Shown: piece after piece, positions 1-9,975 of the stretch
Layout of the letters: the number at the start of each line of letters is the position of its first letter
Position numbering within the stretch: position 1 is the stretch's first letter
The notes under the pieces: model-generated
What the model saw: only the letters and a program-made list of their open reading frames with translations
The model's database searches: none
What the model was told of the DNA's origin: nothing
Source: Hyphomicrobiales bacterium
GTDB taxonomy: Bacteria; Pseudomonadota; Alphaproteobacteria; Rhizobiales; Beijerinckiaceae
Assembly (NCBI GenBank): GCA_900470775.1
Contig: UCBZ01000003.1
Span: 98,452-162,451 of the forward strand
DNA length: 64,000 nt
Reading direction: 5' to 3'
Position numbers and translations under genes: made by a program

Positions 1-650
1 AGCGGTCCCAGGGGCAAGCCGCGCGAAAAACGCTGGCGATAGAGGGTCTTGCCGCGCGCGACCTCGACCTCGAGATCGTCGGAGAGCGCGTTGACGACGG
101 AGACGCCGACGCCGTGCAGGCCGCCCGAGGTCTCATAGGCCTTGGAGTCGAATTTTCCGCCGGCATGCAGCGTCGTCATGATGACTTCGAGCGCCGATTT
201 GCCGGGGAATTTCGGATGCGGATCGACCGGAATGCCGCGGCCGTTGTCGGTCACCGCGATCGAGCCGTCATCGAGTACCTCGACATCGATATAGCTGGCA
301 TGGCCGGCCACCGCCTCGTCCATGGCGTTGTCGATTACCTCGGCGAAGAGGTGGTGCAAGGCGCGTTCGTCGGTGCCGCCGATATACATGCCCGGCCGGC
401 GCCGCACCGGCTCCAGCCCCTCGAGGACTTCGATCGCCGAAGCATCGTAGCCGGTCTCCGACAGGGTGCCGTTGCGCGGTGGCGTGGGCGCCGTGGGTTG
501 AGCGAGCCTGTTCGAGGCGTCGCTGCCCGACGTACCCGGGCGGGCAGGGGTCGCGCGGGCCGGAGGATCGGAACGCGACGACACCGGCCCCGGCGGGGCC
601 GTCGCCGGCCGCACCGGTTCCGAGCCGAATAGATCGCCGTTCTCCGCCAT
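1..650 (-). CDS. parE: DNA topoisomerase IV subunit B, 5' part only
   Basis: This is the N-terminal ATPase end of a GHKL-type topoisomerase subunit; the gene runs off the left edge. After a low-complexity Pro/Ala/Ser leader of about 65 residues, the translation shows [18 protein letters not shown], the ATP-binding [10 protein letters not shown] helix, DNGRGIP and [15 protein letters not shown]. The [19 protein letters not shown] stretch is closer to ParE than to GyrB, which usually has RKRPGMYIGDT. ParE pairs with ParC to decatenate daughter chromosomes. The start was set at the ATG (650) that opens MAENGDLFG. The ParE/GyrB choice is by motif only. Confidence 0.88.
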   Translation of the reverse strand, partial: MAENGDLFGSEPVRPATAPPGPVSSRSDPPARATPARPGTSGSDASNRLAQPTAPTPPRNGTLSETGYDASAIEVLEGLEPVRRRPGMYIGGTDERALHHLFAEVIDNAMDEAVAGHASYIDVEVLDDGSIAVTDNGRGIPVDPHPKFPGKSALEVIMTTLHAGGKFDSKAYETSGGLHGVGVSVVNALSDDLEVEVARGKTLYRQRFSRGLPLGP

Positions 651-807
651 CGTGTCCGCAGGTCCTGTGATTCGCGACTTGAAATCATAGCCCAGATGCG
701 GCGAAGCCGCGCTGCGGCTCTTCCTACAGGCACGGGCGCGGCGAGGGAACCGGCTGCTTTTCCGTTTCCGTCATCCTGCCGTCACGCGACTCCGCAAATG
801 GACGTCG

Positions 808-1128
808 ATGGAACCCAGCCCTTCAGCTCGCATTAATGCTGCGGAGCGCAGACTGCATGCAACGATCGAAGGGCTGGGCGGCGCATCGCCGGCTGCTATG
901 ATCGCCGAAAAATGGGGGGATAACGTCGTGGCGTATGGTGCGTTGGTTCCGAGCGTCAGAGTGGCCGGCCTTGAACGGGCCGCGCGTCTTGCCGGCGAGG
1001 CCTTTGGCCATGAAGAGGCGGCACCGCTGTCGCGTCGTCACGGCATGACGGTGGTTCCGAGCTGGATCGCCTGGCTTCTGGCCGCTCTGGTCGCCGTCAT
1101 CGGGCTTGCCGCGCTGAGCCCGCGCTGA
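808..1128 (+). CDS. Small hypothetical protein with a C-terminal membrane segment
   Basis: A predicted protein of 106 residues that I do not recognise. The N-terminal 80 residues are soluble and Ala/Arg-rich. The last 24 residues (from about VPSWIAWLLAALVAVIG) form one convincing transmembrane helix at the extreme C-terminus, as in tail-anchored proteins. No good Shine-Dalgarno sequence precedes the ATG at 808, so the start could be internal, for example the ATG at 898. It stands alone between parE and a glycosyltransferase. That it is a real gene is inferred mainly from the hydrophobic tail. Confidence 0.4.
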   Translation: MEPSPSARINAAERRLHATIEGLGGASPAAMIAEKWGDNVVAYGALVPSVRVAGLERAARLAGEAFGHEEAAPLSRRHGMTVVPSWIAWLLAALVAVIGLAALSPR

Positions 1129-1197
1129 GCGCGACAGCCCTATCTGCGTAGAAAATCAACGATTGCGCTCTACGCTCGGCGGCGGAGAATCTTCGCC

Positions 1198-2418
1198 ATG
1201 CGTGTCGTCATCATCAGCGACTTTGCGTCCGTCAACGGCGGCGCGGCCAAGGTCGCGATCGAGAGCGCGCGCGGTCTGGCCGAGGCCGGCGTCGAGATCG
1301 TCTTCGCCTGCGCCATCGGTCCCGTCTCGGAGCGGCTCGATCATCCCCGCATTCAGGTCGAGATGTTTAGCGGCGAGGAGATCTGGAAGGTTGGCAGCAA
1401 GTTTGCCGCCGCGCGTCAGGGCATCTGGAATGCCCCGGCCCATGCCTTCCTGAGCGCCCTGCTGTCGCGCCAGCCGGTCGGAACCCTGGTGCATCTGCAT
1501 CAATGGACCAAGGCTTTCAGCCCGGCCGCGATCGCGGCGGCGGGCGAGAGCGGTTTGCCGGTCGCGATCACCATGCACGACTATTTCTCGTTTTGCCCCG
1601 TCGGCGGCTATTTTGATTTCAGGGCCGGCACGCCGTGCACGCGCGAACCGATGTCGGTTAGCTGCATCGCCAGCCATTGCGACCGCGCCTCATACGTTCA
1701 CAAGCTGGTGCGCGTCGCCCGGCAATGGCGCTCGGACGAGGCGATGCGCGGCCTCAAGGCGCCGCTCTTCGTCCATGTGAGCGATTTCGCGCGACGCTTC
1801 GCCGAGCCCTTCCTGCCGAAGACCGCGCGTCATGTCGTGGTCGAAAACATGATGGAGGCGCAGAAGCGCCTGCCGGCGGATGTCGCGAGCAACCGGCATG
1901 CGCTGTTCCTGGGGCGGTTCACGCAGGAGAAGGGTGTTCTGCAACTGGCCGAAGCCACGCGTGCCGCCGGCATGCCTTTGCGGCTCGTCGGAGATGGGGA
2001 GGTGGAGATCAAGGCTGAGATCTCGCGGCTCAATCCGCAGGCGAGCTTCGCCGGATGGGTTTCGAGCAGTGCGGTCACAGAAGAGCTGCGCGCCGCCCGC
2101 TGCCTCGTCGCGCCGTCGCTTTGGTATGAGACGGGGCCATTGACGGTCATGGAGGCGATGGCGCAAGGCGTGCCGGCGGTTCTGGCGCGCAGCATGGGGG
2201 CTGCCGAGCGGGTAGCAGACGGGCTGACGGGCTTCGTCGTTCCCGCCTCCGATCTCGCGGCTTTGACGAGCAGTCTGGTGGCGCTTTCCGATGATGCTGT
2301 GGCGAGGCGTCTTGGCCGGGCTGCCCATGAGACCTATTGGAGCCATCCTCTGACGCTTGAGCGTCACGTCGGGCGCCTGCTCGATGCTTTTCGCGGGGCC
2401 AAGGCCGTAGCAGCCTGA
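1198..2418 (+). CDS. Glycosyltransferase family 4 (GT-B fold)
   Basis: A 406-residue protein with the GT-B two-domain layout of family 4 retaining glycosyltransferases. The N-terminal domain opens with VVIISDFASVNGGAAKVAIE, including the acceptor-side glycine-rich loop. The C-terminal nucleotide-sugar domain has FLGRFTQEKGV, LVGDGE and, near residues 300-330, the donor-binding stretch LWYETGPLTVMEAMAQGVP, whose E-x7-E-like arrangement binds the nucleotide sugar. It probably transfers a sugar to a cell-surface polysaccharide; donor and acceptor cannot be read from the sequence. Its 3' end faces the FkbM methyltransferase four bases away, so the two are convergent. Confidence 0.85.
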   Translation: MRVVIISDFASVNGGAAKVAIESARGLAEAGVEIVFACAIGPVSERLDHPRIQVEMFSGEEIWKVGSKFAAARQGIWNAPAHAFLSALLSRQPVGTLVHLHQWTKAFSPAAIAAAGESGLPVAITMHDYFSFCPVGGYFDFRAGTPCTREPMSVSCIASHCDRASYVHKLVRVARQWRSDEAMRGLKAPLFVHVSDFARRFAEPFLPKTARHVVVENMMEAQKRLPADVASNRHALFLGRFTQEKGVLQLAEATRAAGMPLRLVGDGEVEIKAEISRLNPQASFAGWVSSSAVTEELRAARCLVAPSLWYETGPLTVMEAMAQGVPAVLARSMGAAERVADGLTGFVVPASDLAALTSSLVALSDDAVARRLGRAAHETYWSHPLTLERHVGRLLDAFRGAKAVAA

Positions 2419-2422
2419 GGCA

Positions 2423-3256
2423 TCAGCCCAGTTTACGGGTCGCCGCAATCAGGTTCGCTGCGTGAGGCGGTGGCTGGTCGATGGCCTCGATCCAGCAGCG
2501 ATGACCGGTTACCAGCCGGGTCAGTTCACGCCGGATCGGTGAGGCTTCCGAGGCATTGTGCCGCAATGCGTGAAGGTGATCGTAGCCACAGCTGCGCAGC
2601 ACGCTCCAGGCCTGCTCTCCGAGATCAAACGAATTGCTCTCGAAAGCAATGACCGGACGGTGCGTTTTCAGCATCCGCTCCAGGCCCTGGAAGACGGCGT
2701 GCTCAAACCCTTCGACATCGCATTTGACGAAGCTGATCGTGCGGCCACGGAGCACATCGAGCTGATCGAGCAGGCTGTCGCCCTGGCGCACCGGCAAGGT
2801 GAGGTCGCCCTTGCCTCTGGCGAAGGTTCCGGTGCCGTCATTGCCGTCCTCATGGAACGAGAACGGCAATTCGGCATCTTCGGTACCCAGGCCGGCATCG
2901 ACGACATGGACGTTCGTACAGGCGTTCAGCGCCAGGTTGGCCCGCAGGATCGCGCTCATGTGCGGATTGGGCTCGAAACAGACCACCTGTTCGAACAGTC
3001 TTGACCAGATCACGGCGTGATTACCGATATTGGCTCCGATATCGAGGCAGGTCCCAGCGCCCAACCCCTGACTGTCGATCATCTGGGTCAGGCAATCGAG
3101 CTCTTCGCGCTCGTAAAGCCCGTTGGTCAGGACCGCCAGGCCGACATGCTCGTGCGGAATCACGGCGAGACGAGGCGAGTTCGAACGCAACTGCGACCAC
3201 TGGCTCCGCACCAGCGCCTTGATGGCGAGGTCTCTCAATCTGGACAGCGCGCCCAT
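2423..3256 (-). CDS. FkbM family methyltransferase
   Basis: About 277 residues. The SAM-binding motif I is GTCLDIGANIGNHAV, followed by VVCFEPNPHM (acidic loop binding the ribose) and FVKCDVEGFEHAVFQGLE, the characteristic FkbM DVEG motif. FkbM proteins O-methylate sugars or polyketides, and the neighbouring glycosyltransferase favours a polysaccharide or glycan target (inference). I chose the ATG at 3256 because GGGGA lies just upstream; an in-frame ATG at 3286 adds ten residues but lacks a ribosome site. It is transcribed away from the beta-helix gene. Confidence 0.82.
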   Translation of the reverse strand: MGALSRLRDLAIKALVRSQWSQLRSNSPRLAVIPHEHVGLAVLTNGLYEREELDCLTQMIDSQGLGAGTCLDIGANIGNHAVIWSRLFEQVVCFEPNPHMSAILRANLALNACTNVHVVDAGLGTEDAELPFSFHEDGNDGTGTFARGKGDLTLPVRQGDSLLDQLDVLRGRTISFVKCDVEGFEHAVFQGLERMLKTHRPVIAFESNSFDLGEQAWSVLRSCGYDHLHALRHNASEASPIRRELTRLVTGHRCWIEAIDQPPPHAANLIAATRKLG

Positions 3257-3326
3257 ACTTATCCCCGTCGTCTCGCAGGTCCTCATGATGGCCGGGCTGA
3301 TGAGCCACTATCAAAAGGATGACCCA

Positions 3327-4730
3327 ATGCCTGGATATCGTGAGTTCGACGACGTCGTAATCGCCGATGCTACGACGCCCCCGCCGTCGGGCTTTACCAG
3401 TGCCGCGATCGGCACTGCAATCACTGCAGCCCGTACGGCAGGAAAGCCGCTTCAGGTACGGCCCGGTACCTATGACATCTCCAACATTGACATTTTGACA
3501 ACGAACGGCGCTGGCCGCGGTATCGAAGTCTCGTGTCCGGCAGGAACTGCGACGCTGCGCCTGACCGGCGGCAGCTATGGGCTCCGTATCGCGGGGCAGA
3601 GCGGAATGCGCTTTCGTAATCTGGCCTTCGACGGCCAGAACCTCGCCCTGCCTGCCTATGGCGCTCCCGGCGTGATCACGGCTGCTGCCGGCCTGGTGAC
3701 ACTCGACAACGCCAAGGACGTCACTTTCCGGGGCTGTACATTCCGCAACACGGTCAAGGCCGGTAGCGAGCCAGCCGGGTCCTACAAGGCCGGGTTGCTC
3801 TGCGTGAACGACTCCCGGCCGCTCGTCCAGGAATGCAACTTCGACAATGTCGATGTCGGGCTCTGGACGTTCAGCTCCGAGACGCTCGTGGAGGGCTGCC
3901 GCATCATCGGCGCCAAGAACAATGCGATCATGATTTTCGGCACGATTGGCAGTGGCGGCAATCTGTCGGCCGTGCGCGACAACTTCATCAATTTCGTTGC
4001 CAGCGACTACGGCACGGGCGCCAACGGCAACGGCGTGGCTGTGTATCTCGCCAACGACGTCTCCGTCAGCAGAAACACCATCTTCAATTGTGCTTTCTCG
4101 GCTGTGCGCGTGAACGGCGCCTCACGAGCGCTCATCGAGGGCAACAGCTGCTGGAATATCCGCGAGGCGAGCCTCTACTACGAAGCCCCGGGAGCCGGTC
4201 AGAACGGAACCGGCGTGACCATCGTCAACAACAGGGTGGATACGGCGGGCGACGGTATCAATATCGGCAATTCCGGGTATTTCGGCGATGGCGTCGCGCG
4301 GCGTTCCGTCGTTATGGGAAATCAGCTCAGAAACCTCACCGTCACAACCATTCCGGGCTCCGGTGGTCTCGGAGACTACGATACGGCCGCTATCGGAATT
4401 ACGGCGGAGCAGGATTCCGTCATCGGCGGCAACATCATCGAAGAGGCGGCAGGCGGCATCAAGCTTGGCGTGGCGCAAGGCGCGCGGGATCTCGTCTGCG
4501 ACGGCAACCTGATCCGCGATTGCGGTGTCGGCGTCGCGTTCTCGTCGAACGCTGCCGCCGGCAAGATGGTGATCAGCAACAACATCATTTCCGGCGTCGG
4601 GAACAATGCCATCGTCTCGGCTTCGACGATCGCGCTTATCCCGCCGTTGGTCAGCTACAACGCCAATCTTGCAGCCCAAACCGCAGGTGGATCAGGTCAA
4701 ATCCTTATCGTCGATAACCGCGCCTCCTAA
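3327..4730 (+). CDS. Right-handed parallel beta-helix repeat protein
   Basis: About 467 residues. From residue 60 onward the protein is made of ~22-25-residue turns rich in N, G, V and I, such as VSVSRNTIFNCAFSAVRVNG, ALIEGNSCWNI and GVTIVNNRVDTAGDGINIGN. This is the pattern of parallel beta-helix (pectate-lyase-like/NosD) folds. The order of turns resembles the family I know as TIGR03808 (twin-arginine-translocated repeat proteins), but no Tat or Sec signal is present at this start. The ATG at 3327 has AAAGGA upstream; a longer start would overlap the divergent FkbM gene. Beta-helix proteins often bind or cleave polysaccharides, which would fit the neighbours; no catalytic residues are identifiable. 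Confidence 0.75.
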   Translation: MPGYREFDDVVIADATTPPPSGFTSAAIGTAITAARTAGKPLQVRPGTYDISNIDILTTNGAGRGIEVSCPAGTATLRLTGGSYGLRIAGQSGMRFRNLAFDGQNLALPAYGAPGVITAAAGLVTLDNAKDVTFRGCTFRNTVKAGSEPAGSYKAGLLCVNDSRPLVQECNFDNVDVGLWTFSSETLVEGCRIIGAKNNAIMIFGTIGSGGNLSAVRDNFINFVASDYGTGANGNGVAVYLANDVSVSRNTIFNCAFSAVRVNGASRALIEGNSCWNIREASLYYEAPGAGQNGTGVTIVNNRVDTAGDGINIGNSGYFGDGVARRSVVMGNQLRNLTVTTIPGSGGLGDYDTAAIGITAEQDSVIGGNIIEEAAGGIKLGVAQGARDLVCDGNLIRDCGVGVAFSSNAAAGKMVISNNIISGVGNNAIVSASTIALIPPLVSYNANLAAQTAGGSGQILIVDNRAS

Positions 4731-4765
4731 GCCGGATCATTTGCGAGCAGGCCTCCCATCCGCAA

Positions 4766-4796
4766 ACAAAAAAACCGGGGCGTTGCCGCCCCGGTT
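4766..4796 (-). terminator. Rho-independent terminator of glnA
   Basis: On the minus strand a 9-bp stem (arms 4788-4796 and 4773-4781, loop 4782-4787) of the form AACCGGGGC/GCCCCGGTT is followed by a run of seven T. It lies about 85 bases after the glnA stop and reads in its direction. Confidence 0.85.
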
Positions 4797-4881
4797 GGTC
4801 AGGTGGACCGCGCGGAACGCGGTCGGGAGGAAACTCGCAGCCGGCCGTTCGGCCAGCCGAAATCCTCAGTAGGAGTAGTAC

Positions 4882-6291
4882 TCAGTAAGAGTAGTACATG
4901 GCGAACTCGACCGGGTGAGGCGTCATCTCGAAACGCATCACGTCCTGCATCTTGAGTTCGATATAGCTCTCGATGAAGTCGTCGTTGAAGACGCCGCCGG
5001 CCTTCAGGTAGGCGTTGTCCTTCTTCAGGTTCTCGAGCGCCTCGCGCAGCGAACCGCAGACGGTCGGGATCTTCTTCAACTCGCGCGGGGGCAGGTCGTA
5101 GAGATCCTTGTCCATCGCCGGGCCCGGATCGATCTTGTTGATGATGCCGTCGAGGCCGGCCATCAGCAGGGCGGAGAAGGCGAGATAGGGGTTCGCCATC
5201 GGATCGGGGAAGCGGACCTCGACGCGCTTGGCCTTGGGCGAGTTCGTCCACGGAATACGGCAGGAGGCCGAGCGGTTGCGCGCCGAATAGGCGAGCAGCA
5301 CAGGAGCCTCATAGCCCGGGACCAGGCGCTTGTAGGAGTTGGTCGAGGGGTTGGTGAAGGCGTTCAGGGACTTGGCGTGCTTGATGATGCCGCCGATGTA
5401 CCAGAGGCACTCCTGCGACAGGTCGGCGTATTTGTTGCCGGCCATGATCGGCTTGCCACCCTTCCAGATCGACTGGTGGACGTGCATGCCCGAGCCGTTG
5501 TCGCCATAGATCGGCTTCGGCATGAAGGTCGCGGTCTTGCCGTAGCTCTGCGCGACGTTGTGGATCGCGTATTTGTAGACCTGCATGGTGTCGGCCATGT
5601 GGGTCAGGGTGTCGAACTTCAGGCCGAGCTCATGCTGGGCCGAGGCGACCTCGTGGTGGTGCTTCTCGACCTTGGCGCCCATGGCCGCCATGGCCGCCAG
5701 CATTTCGCCGCGCATGTCCTGCGCCGAATCCTGCGGCGGGACGGGGAAGTAACCGCCCTTGGTGGCGATGCGGTGGCCGAGATTGCCGCCCTCATATTCC
5801 GTCGAGCCGTTGATCGGCAGCTCGACGTTGTCGAGCTTGAAGCCGGTATCGTAGGGGTCGGCGGAAATCTTGACGTCGTCGAAGACGAAGAACTCGGCTT
5901 CCGGACCGACATAGCAGGTGTCGCCCACGCCGGTGGACTTGAGATAGGCCTCGGCCTTCTTGGCGATGCCGCGCGGATCGCGGCCATAGGGCTCGCCGGT
6001 GGCCGGCTCGAGCACGTCGCAGGTGATGACCATGGTCGCCGCCGAGAAGAACGGGTCCATGACGGCGGTCGTCGGGTCGGGCATCAGCAGCATGTCGGAC
6101 TCGTTGATCGCCTTCCAGCCGGCGATCGAGGAACCGTCGAACATCGTACCTTCAGCGAAGATGTCCTCATCGATCATGGTGATGTCGAACGTCACATGCT
6201 GCCACTTGCCGCGCGGGTCAGTGAAGCGGAAATCGACATATTTGACGTCGTTGTCCTTGATCGCCTTGAGGACATCCTTGGCGTTCTTCAT
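4882..6291 (-). CDS. glnA: Glutamine synthetase type I
   Basis: 469 residues, the normal length for GSI-beta. It makes glutamine from glutamate, ammonium and ATP. The N-terminus [28 protein letters not shown] is typical, [10 protein letters not shown] and EAEFFVFDD lie in the beta-grasp and catalytic parts, and [14 protein letters not shown] is the glutamate flap. Tyr398 in KDLYDLPP aligns with the adenylylated Tyr397 of the Escherichia coli enzyme, so activity is probably tuned by GlnE. The ATG at 6291 has AGAGGA upstream; a longer reading frame to 6459 lacks family similarity. It lies downstream of glnB in the same direction, 91 bases apart, the usual glnBA operon. Confidence 0.97.
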   Translation of the reverse strand: MKNAKDVLKAIKDNDVKYVDFRFTDPRGKWQHVTFDITMIDEDIFAEGTMFDGSSIAGWKAINESDMLLMPDPTTAVMDPFFSAATMVITCDVLEPATGEPYGRDPRGIAKKAEAYLKSTGVGDTCYVGPEAEFFVFDDVKISADPYDTGFKLDNVELPINGSTEYEGGNLGHRIATKGGYFPVPPQDSAQDMRGEMLAAMAAMGAKVEKHHHEVASAQHELGLKFDTLTHMADTMQVYKYAIHNVAQSYGKTATFMPKPIYGDNGSGMHVHQSIWKGGKPIMAGNKYADLSQECLWYIGGIIKHAKSLNAFTNPSTNSYKRLVPGYEAPVLLAYSARNRSASCRIPWTNSPKAKRVEVRFPDPMANPYLAFSALLMAGLDGIINKIDPGPAMDKDLYDLPPRELKKIPTVCGSLREALENLKKDNAYLKAGGVFNDDFIESYIELKMQDVMRFEMTPHPVEFAMYYSY

Positions 6292-6382
6292 CTCAGCATT
6301 CCTCTTATGGTCGTTTCTCAACTCATACGATCCGCGGGGTCGCCTGACCGCCGGGACGCCGATCTCGGGTCGGGATGAGCCC

Positions 6383-7035
<653 letters not shown>

Positions 7036-8553
7036 ATGAACCGACCGGATCTCACCGAACTTGCCTTGCTCGACGTCGCCGGGATGGCGCTGGCCGATCA
7101 GGCCGCGATTACCGCTGGCACGCAGGGCCTTCTGCTCATGGAGAAGGCGGGGCAGGCCGTCGCGGACGCCGTCATCAGACGAGCCAGGCCAGGCGCAAAC
7201 GTGCTCGTGCTGTGTGGCCCCGGCAACAATGGCGGCGATGGCTTCGTTGCCGCGCGACTTCTGGCGGATCGTGGCCTGCGCGTGACGCTGGCCCTCAGTT
7301 GCGAGCGCTCGCGCCTGGCTGGCGATGCCGCGGCAATGGCGCAGCGCTGGAAGGGGGCGATCGAGTCGATCGCCGGCCTGCAGCCGGATCGATACGACCT
7401 CATCGTCGATGCGCTGTTCGGCGCCGGGTTGAGTCGGCCTTTGGAGGGTGAGGTCGCGACGCTGGTCGCTGCGGTCAATGCGTCGGGCCGGTCCGTGGTG
7501 GCGGTCGATGTCCCCAGCGGCCTCTCCGGCGATACGGGCGCGAGCCAGGGGGAGGTGGTCCGTGCGGCCCAGACCGTGACCTTCTTCCGCCTGAAGCCGG
7601 GCCATCTGCTCCAGCCCGGCCGCGCGCTCTGCGGCACAGTCACGCTCGCCGATATCGGCATCGCGCCTGAACTGGTCTTCACCGCCGACAGCCCAGCCAC
7701 GACCTTCCGCAACGCCCCGGCGCTCTGGCGCGAGGACTGGCCGTCCCATGCCGTGGAAACCCACAAATACCGGCGCGGTGCCGTGCTCGTCGTGGCCGGC
7801 GGATTGGCTGGCGTCGGCGCCCCTCGGCTCGGGGCGCGCGCGGCGCTGCGGGTCGGAGCGGGCCAGGCCACGATCGGCTGCCGGCCGGAGGCTCTCGCCG
7901 CCCATGCCGCGCGCGGTCCCGATGCGCTGATGCAGCGGGCGGTCGCCGACAGCGAAGCGCTCGGCCGCCTGCTGGCGGAGCCGCGGCTGTCGGCCGTTCT
8001 GATCGGCCCGGCGCTGGGGCTGGATGCGCGTGCGAGGGAGGCCGTTATGGCGGTCCTGCGCGCCGGCGTTCCAGCCGTGCTCGACGCGGATGCGCTGAGC
8101 TTGCTGGCGCCACGCATTGGAAGCCTGAAGCGACTCGTAGCGCGGCGCCGCGGCGCTTGCGTGCTGACGCCGCATGAGGGCGAATTCGAGCGCCTTTTCA
8201 GCGCCGTACCAGAGATTGCGCAGACGCCCTCCAAGCTCGAACGGGCGCGCCGCGCGGCAGTTCATGCAGCCGCTGTCGTCGTCCTCAAGGGTCCCGATAC
8301 GGTGATTGCTTCTCCCGACGGCCGCGCTGCCATCAACACGACCGGCTCGCCGGCTTTGGCGACGGCGGGCTCGGGGGACGTACTCGGCGGGCTCATCGCG
8401 GGCCTGCTGGCGCAGGGCATGCCGGCGTTTGAGGCGGCCTGCGCCGCTGTCTGGCTGCACGGACGAGCGGGAGAAGAGGCTGGCATCGGGCTGATCGCAG
8501 ATGATCTGCCGGAGGCAGTCATGCGGTTGCTGGGCGAGGTCGCGGGCAGCTAG
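7036..8553 (+). CDS. nnr: Bifunctional NAD(P)H-hydrate epimerase / ADP-dependent NAD(P)H-hydrate dehydratase
   Basis: About 505 residues in two domains. The N-terminal YjeF_N (epimerase) half has MEKAGQAVADAV and the nucleotide-binding VLVLCGPGNNGGDGFVAARLL. The C-terminal carbohydrate-kinase-like dehydratase half has VLTPHEGEFERLF, VVLKGPDTVIASPDG and TAGSGDVLGGLIAGLLAQG. The enzyme repairs hydrated NADH/NADPH damaged by heat or side reactions. The start is uncertain: an in-frame ATG at 6997 adds 13 residues, but the upstream -10-like TATACAT would then leave almost no leader. It is divergent from glnB. The fused two-domain form is common in bacteria. Confidence 0.92.
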   Translation: MNRPDLTELALLDVAGMALADQAAITAGTQGLLLMEKAGQAVADAVIRRARPGANVLVLCGPGNNGGDGFVAARLLADRGLRVTLALSCERSRLAGDAAAMAQRWKGAIESIAGLQPDRYDLIVDALFGAGLSRPLEGEVATLVAAVNASGRSVVAVDVPSGLSGDTGASQGEVVRAAQTVTFFRLKPGHLLQPGRALCGTVTLADIGIAPELVFTADSPATTFRNAPALWREDWPSHAVETHKYRRGAVLVVAGGLAGVGAPRLGARAALRVGAGQATIGCRPEALAAHAARGPDALMQRAVADSEALGRLLAEPRLSAVLIGPALGLDARAREAVMAVLRAGVPAVLDADALSLLAPRIGSLKRLVARRRGACVLTPHEGEFERLFSAVPEIAQTPSKLERARRAAVHAAAVVVLKGPDTVIASPDGRAAINTTGSPALATAGSGDVLGGLIAGLLAQGMPAFEAACAAVWLHGRAGEEAGIGLIADDLPEAVMRLLGEVAGS

Positions 8554-8569
8554 CGCCACGCGCTCGCAC

Positions 8570-8604
8570 GAAAAAACGGCCCGCCTTCCGAAGAAGGCGG
8601 GCCG
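8570..8604 (-). terminator. Rho-independent terminator between nnr and the PRC-barrel gene
   Basis: A perfect 12-bp stem (8577-8588 with 8593-8604) and CGAA tetraloop. The flanking A-run at 8570-8576 becomes a T-run on the minus strand, so it mainly ends the PRC-barrel gene; the hairpin may also slow readthrough from nnr. Confidence 0.85.
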
Positions 8605-8658
8605 CGACGCAACGTGCGGACTCAACTCACAGAGGTCGGGTCACAAAACCCGGGCCGG

Positions 8659-9204
8659 TCAGCTGCCGGAGTAGCTCACGGCCGGAGCGGTGGTGAGCTG
8701 CTCCTTGGTCATGGTGATCTTGCCGTGATCCGGATACATCGCCGGAGCCTTCGGAGCCGGAGCGGCGGCCGGAGCTGTCGCCATCGATCCACTGCCCGTG
8801 CTGCTGCCGCCCCCCGAGGGAGCCGGAGCCGGTGCCGCCGTGACCAGTGGCTTGTCGCTCCAGTTCACCTGCTCGAACGGGATCGCGACATCCTTCGAGC
8901 CCATGCCGAGGAAGCCGCCGACGCCGACCGTCACCATCTCGATCTTGCCGGTCTTGTCGAACAGAACCTCGGTGACGTCGCCGACCTTCTTGTCGTCAGG
9001 ACCATAGATGTCGACGCCGATCAGCTTGGTCGCGCGCCACTTGCCCTGGCCGGCCAGATTGTTGGCGGGAACCTTGGTGGTCTCAGTCGCCGGAGCTGGC
9101 GTGGCGGCCGGTGCGCTCGGCGATGGCGCGCTGGTCTGGGCGATGGCCGTCGCGGTCAGCAGGGCGAAACCGAGCGACGTCGCTGCAATATGACGTTTGA
9201 ACAT
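8659..9204 (-). CDS. Exported PRC-barrel domain protein
   Basis: 181 residues. An N-terminal Sec signal (MFKRHIAATSLGFALLTATAIAQ, cleavage near AIAQ) is followed by a Pro/Ala/Ser/Thr linker. A PRC-barrel domain then covers about residues 50-120 (LIGVDIYGPDDKKVGDVTEVLFD ... VAIPFEQVNW), and a second Pro/Ala/Gly-rich tail ends the protein. PRC-barrels are small beta-barrels that mediate protein or RNA contacts; exported versions in Hyphomicrobiales are common and mostly uncharacterised. The ATG at 9204 is well supported by CAGGAGG seven bases upstream. No operon partner. Confidence 0.85.
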   Translation of the reverse strand: MFKRHIAATSLGFALLTATAIAQTSAPSPSAPAATPAPATETTKVPANNLAGQGKWRATKLIGVDIYGPDDKKVGDVTEVLFDKTGKIEMVTVGVGGFLGMGSKDVAIPFEQVNWSDKPLVTAAPAPAPSGGGSSTGSGSMATAPAAAPAPKAPAMYPDHGKITMTKEQLTTAPAVSYSGS

Positions 9205-9517
9205 GATGTCCTCCTGAAGTATCCGCTTGGCAGCGGCTTGGGTAGGAAACGCCGATGACGATGTTTTGTTCACGATCGTCATCGACAAAATATCATTCAT
9301 CTGGCAGCAGGCAGTAGTCGCGGCGTTTCGTCAAAGACATCACGCCGCCGGCATTTGGCCAGCGCTGGGGTGCCCAGCGTCGATCGGTATGGCAACATGC
9401 ACACCGTCGCCTTGCAGCAACGGAACGCATCGAGATCGCCAGCGTTCCATTCCAAGGAAGAATTCATCCTGGATCTGGGCGCGCAGGGCAGCGTTGCGCC
9501 CGTTCAGGAGAGCCCCG
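9205..9517. other. Intergenic stretch without recognisable content
   Basis: 313 bases upstream of the PRC-barrel gene. A reading frame crosses part of it, but its upstream section has no codon pattern or start I trust. I see no clear promoter, repeat or RNA. Confidence 0.3.
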
Positions 9518-9739
9518 ATGGAGACCCCGATGCCCGCAAACGCGGTGACGATCGTTTTGGGAGAGGCGGAGTTGGCGGCCCTCGACCGCTCGATCCGCGA
9601 TTCACGACCGGCGCTGACGCGCGAACAGGCGCTGTTGAAAATCGTGGCGGCCTGGGCCGCGGCTCAGCCGGGATCTGGCCCAGCGGAGGTCGATGAAGGC
9701 ATGCGGCCGCATGAACTCAACGCCAGCAACGATGCGTGA
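9518..9739 (+). CDS. Small hypothetical protein (73 aa)
   Basis: Translation starts METPMPANAVTIVLGEAEL and continues as an amphipathic helical protein with ALDRSIRDSRPALTREQALLKI and a trailing acidic tail. The SRPALTREQALLKIVAAWA part resembles the helical end of small ribbon-helix-helix-like proteins, but I cannot assign a family. The ATG at 9518 is preceded by AGGAG at good spacing, the main reason to accept it. A second in-frame ATG at 9530 is possible. Function unknown. Confidence 0.5.
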   Translation: METPMPANAVTIVLGEAELAALDRSIRDSRPALTREQALLKIVAAWAAAQPGSGPAEVDEGMRPHELNASNDA

Positions 9740-9807
9740 ACGGCCAGCGGCCCTGCCTCGGCCTGCCGGGAAGACATCCGCCATTCCGAGCGAACAGGTG
9801 TTTACCG

Positions 9808-9975
9808 TCAGTCCTGAGCCTCGTCGCGCCTGAGTTCGAAAGCCAGCATGGCGTCGGCGAGGGCCTGAAGTTCACGCTCCTTATCGCCGCTGTCCGGGGC
9901 TGCGTTCAACTCCTCGACGCGCTGCTGGGCGCGCTCGTAGTCTTCCTCGGTATGGATGACGATGGGCTCTTTCAC
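9808..9975 (-). CDS. Small acidic helical protein, second of an overlapping paralog pair
   Basis: 55 residues starting at a GTG (9975): VKEPIVIHTEEDYERAQQ, then RVEELNAAPDSGDKERELQA and LADAMLAFELRRDEAQD. The GTG overlaps the TGA stop of the preceding gene (GTGA, 9972-9975), which points to translational coupling. It shares the pattern I-x-T-x-EDYE-x-A-x2-R-(I/V)-x2-L-x-AA ... E-R-(E/D)-L-x-A-L with its neighbour, so the two are paralogs. The same pattern occurs in the N-terminal helices of HigA-type antitoxins, but there is no HTH domain here. Function unknown. Confidence 0.55.
   Translation of the reverse strand: MKEPIVIHTEEDYERAQQRVEELNAAPDSGDKERELQALADAMLAFELRRDEAQD

Noticed and set aside
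3833..4717. 294-codon frame inside the beta-helix gene
   Set aside because: Gln/Arg-rich out-of-frame reading of an Asn/Gly-rich repeat protein.
4915..6378. 487-codon open frame antisense to glnA
   Set aside because: It is a high-GC shadow of glnA with valine/arginine/aspartate-rich nonsense composition and no family motifs.
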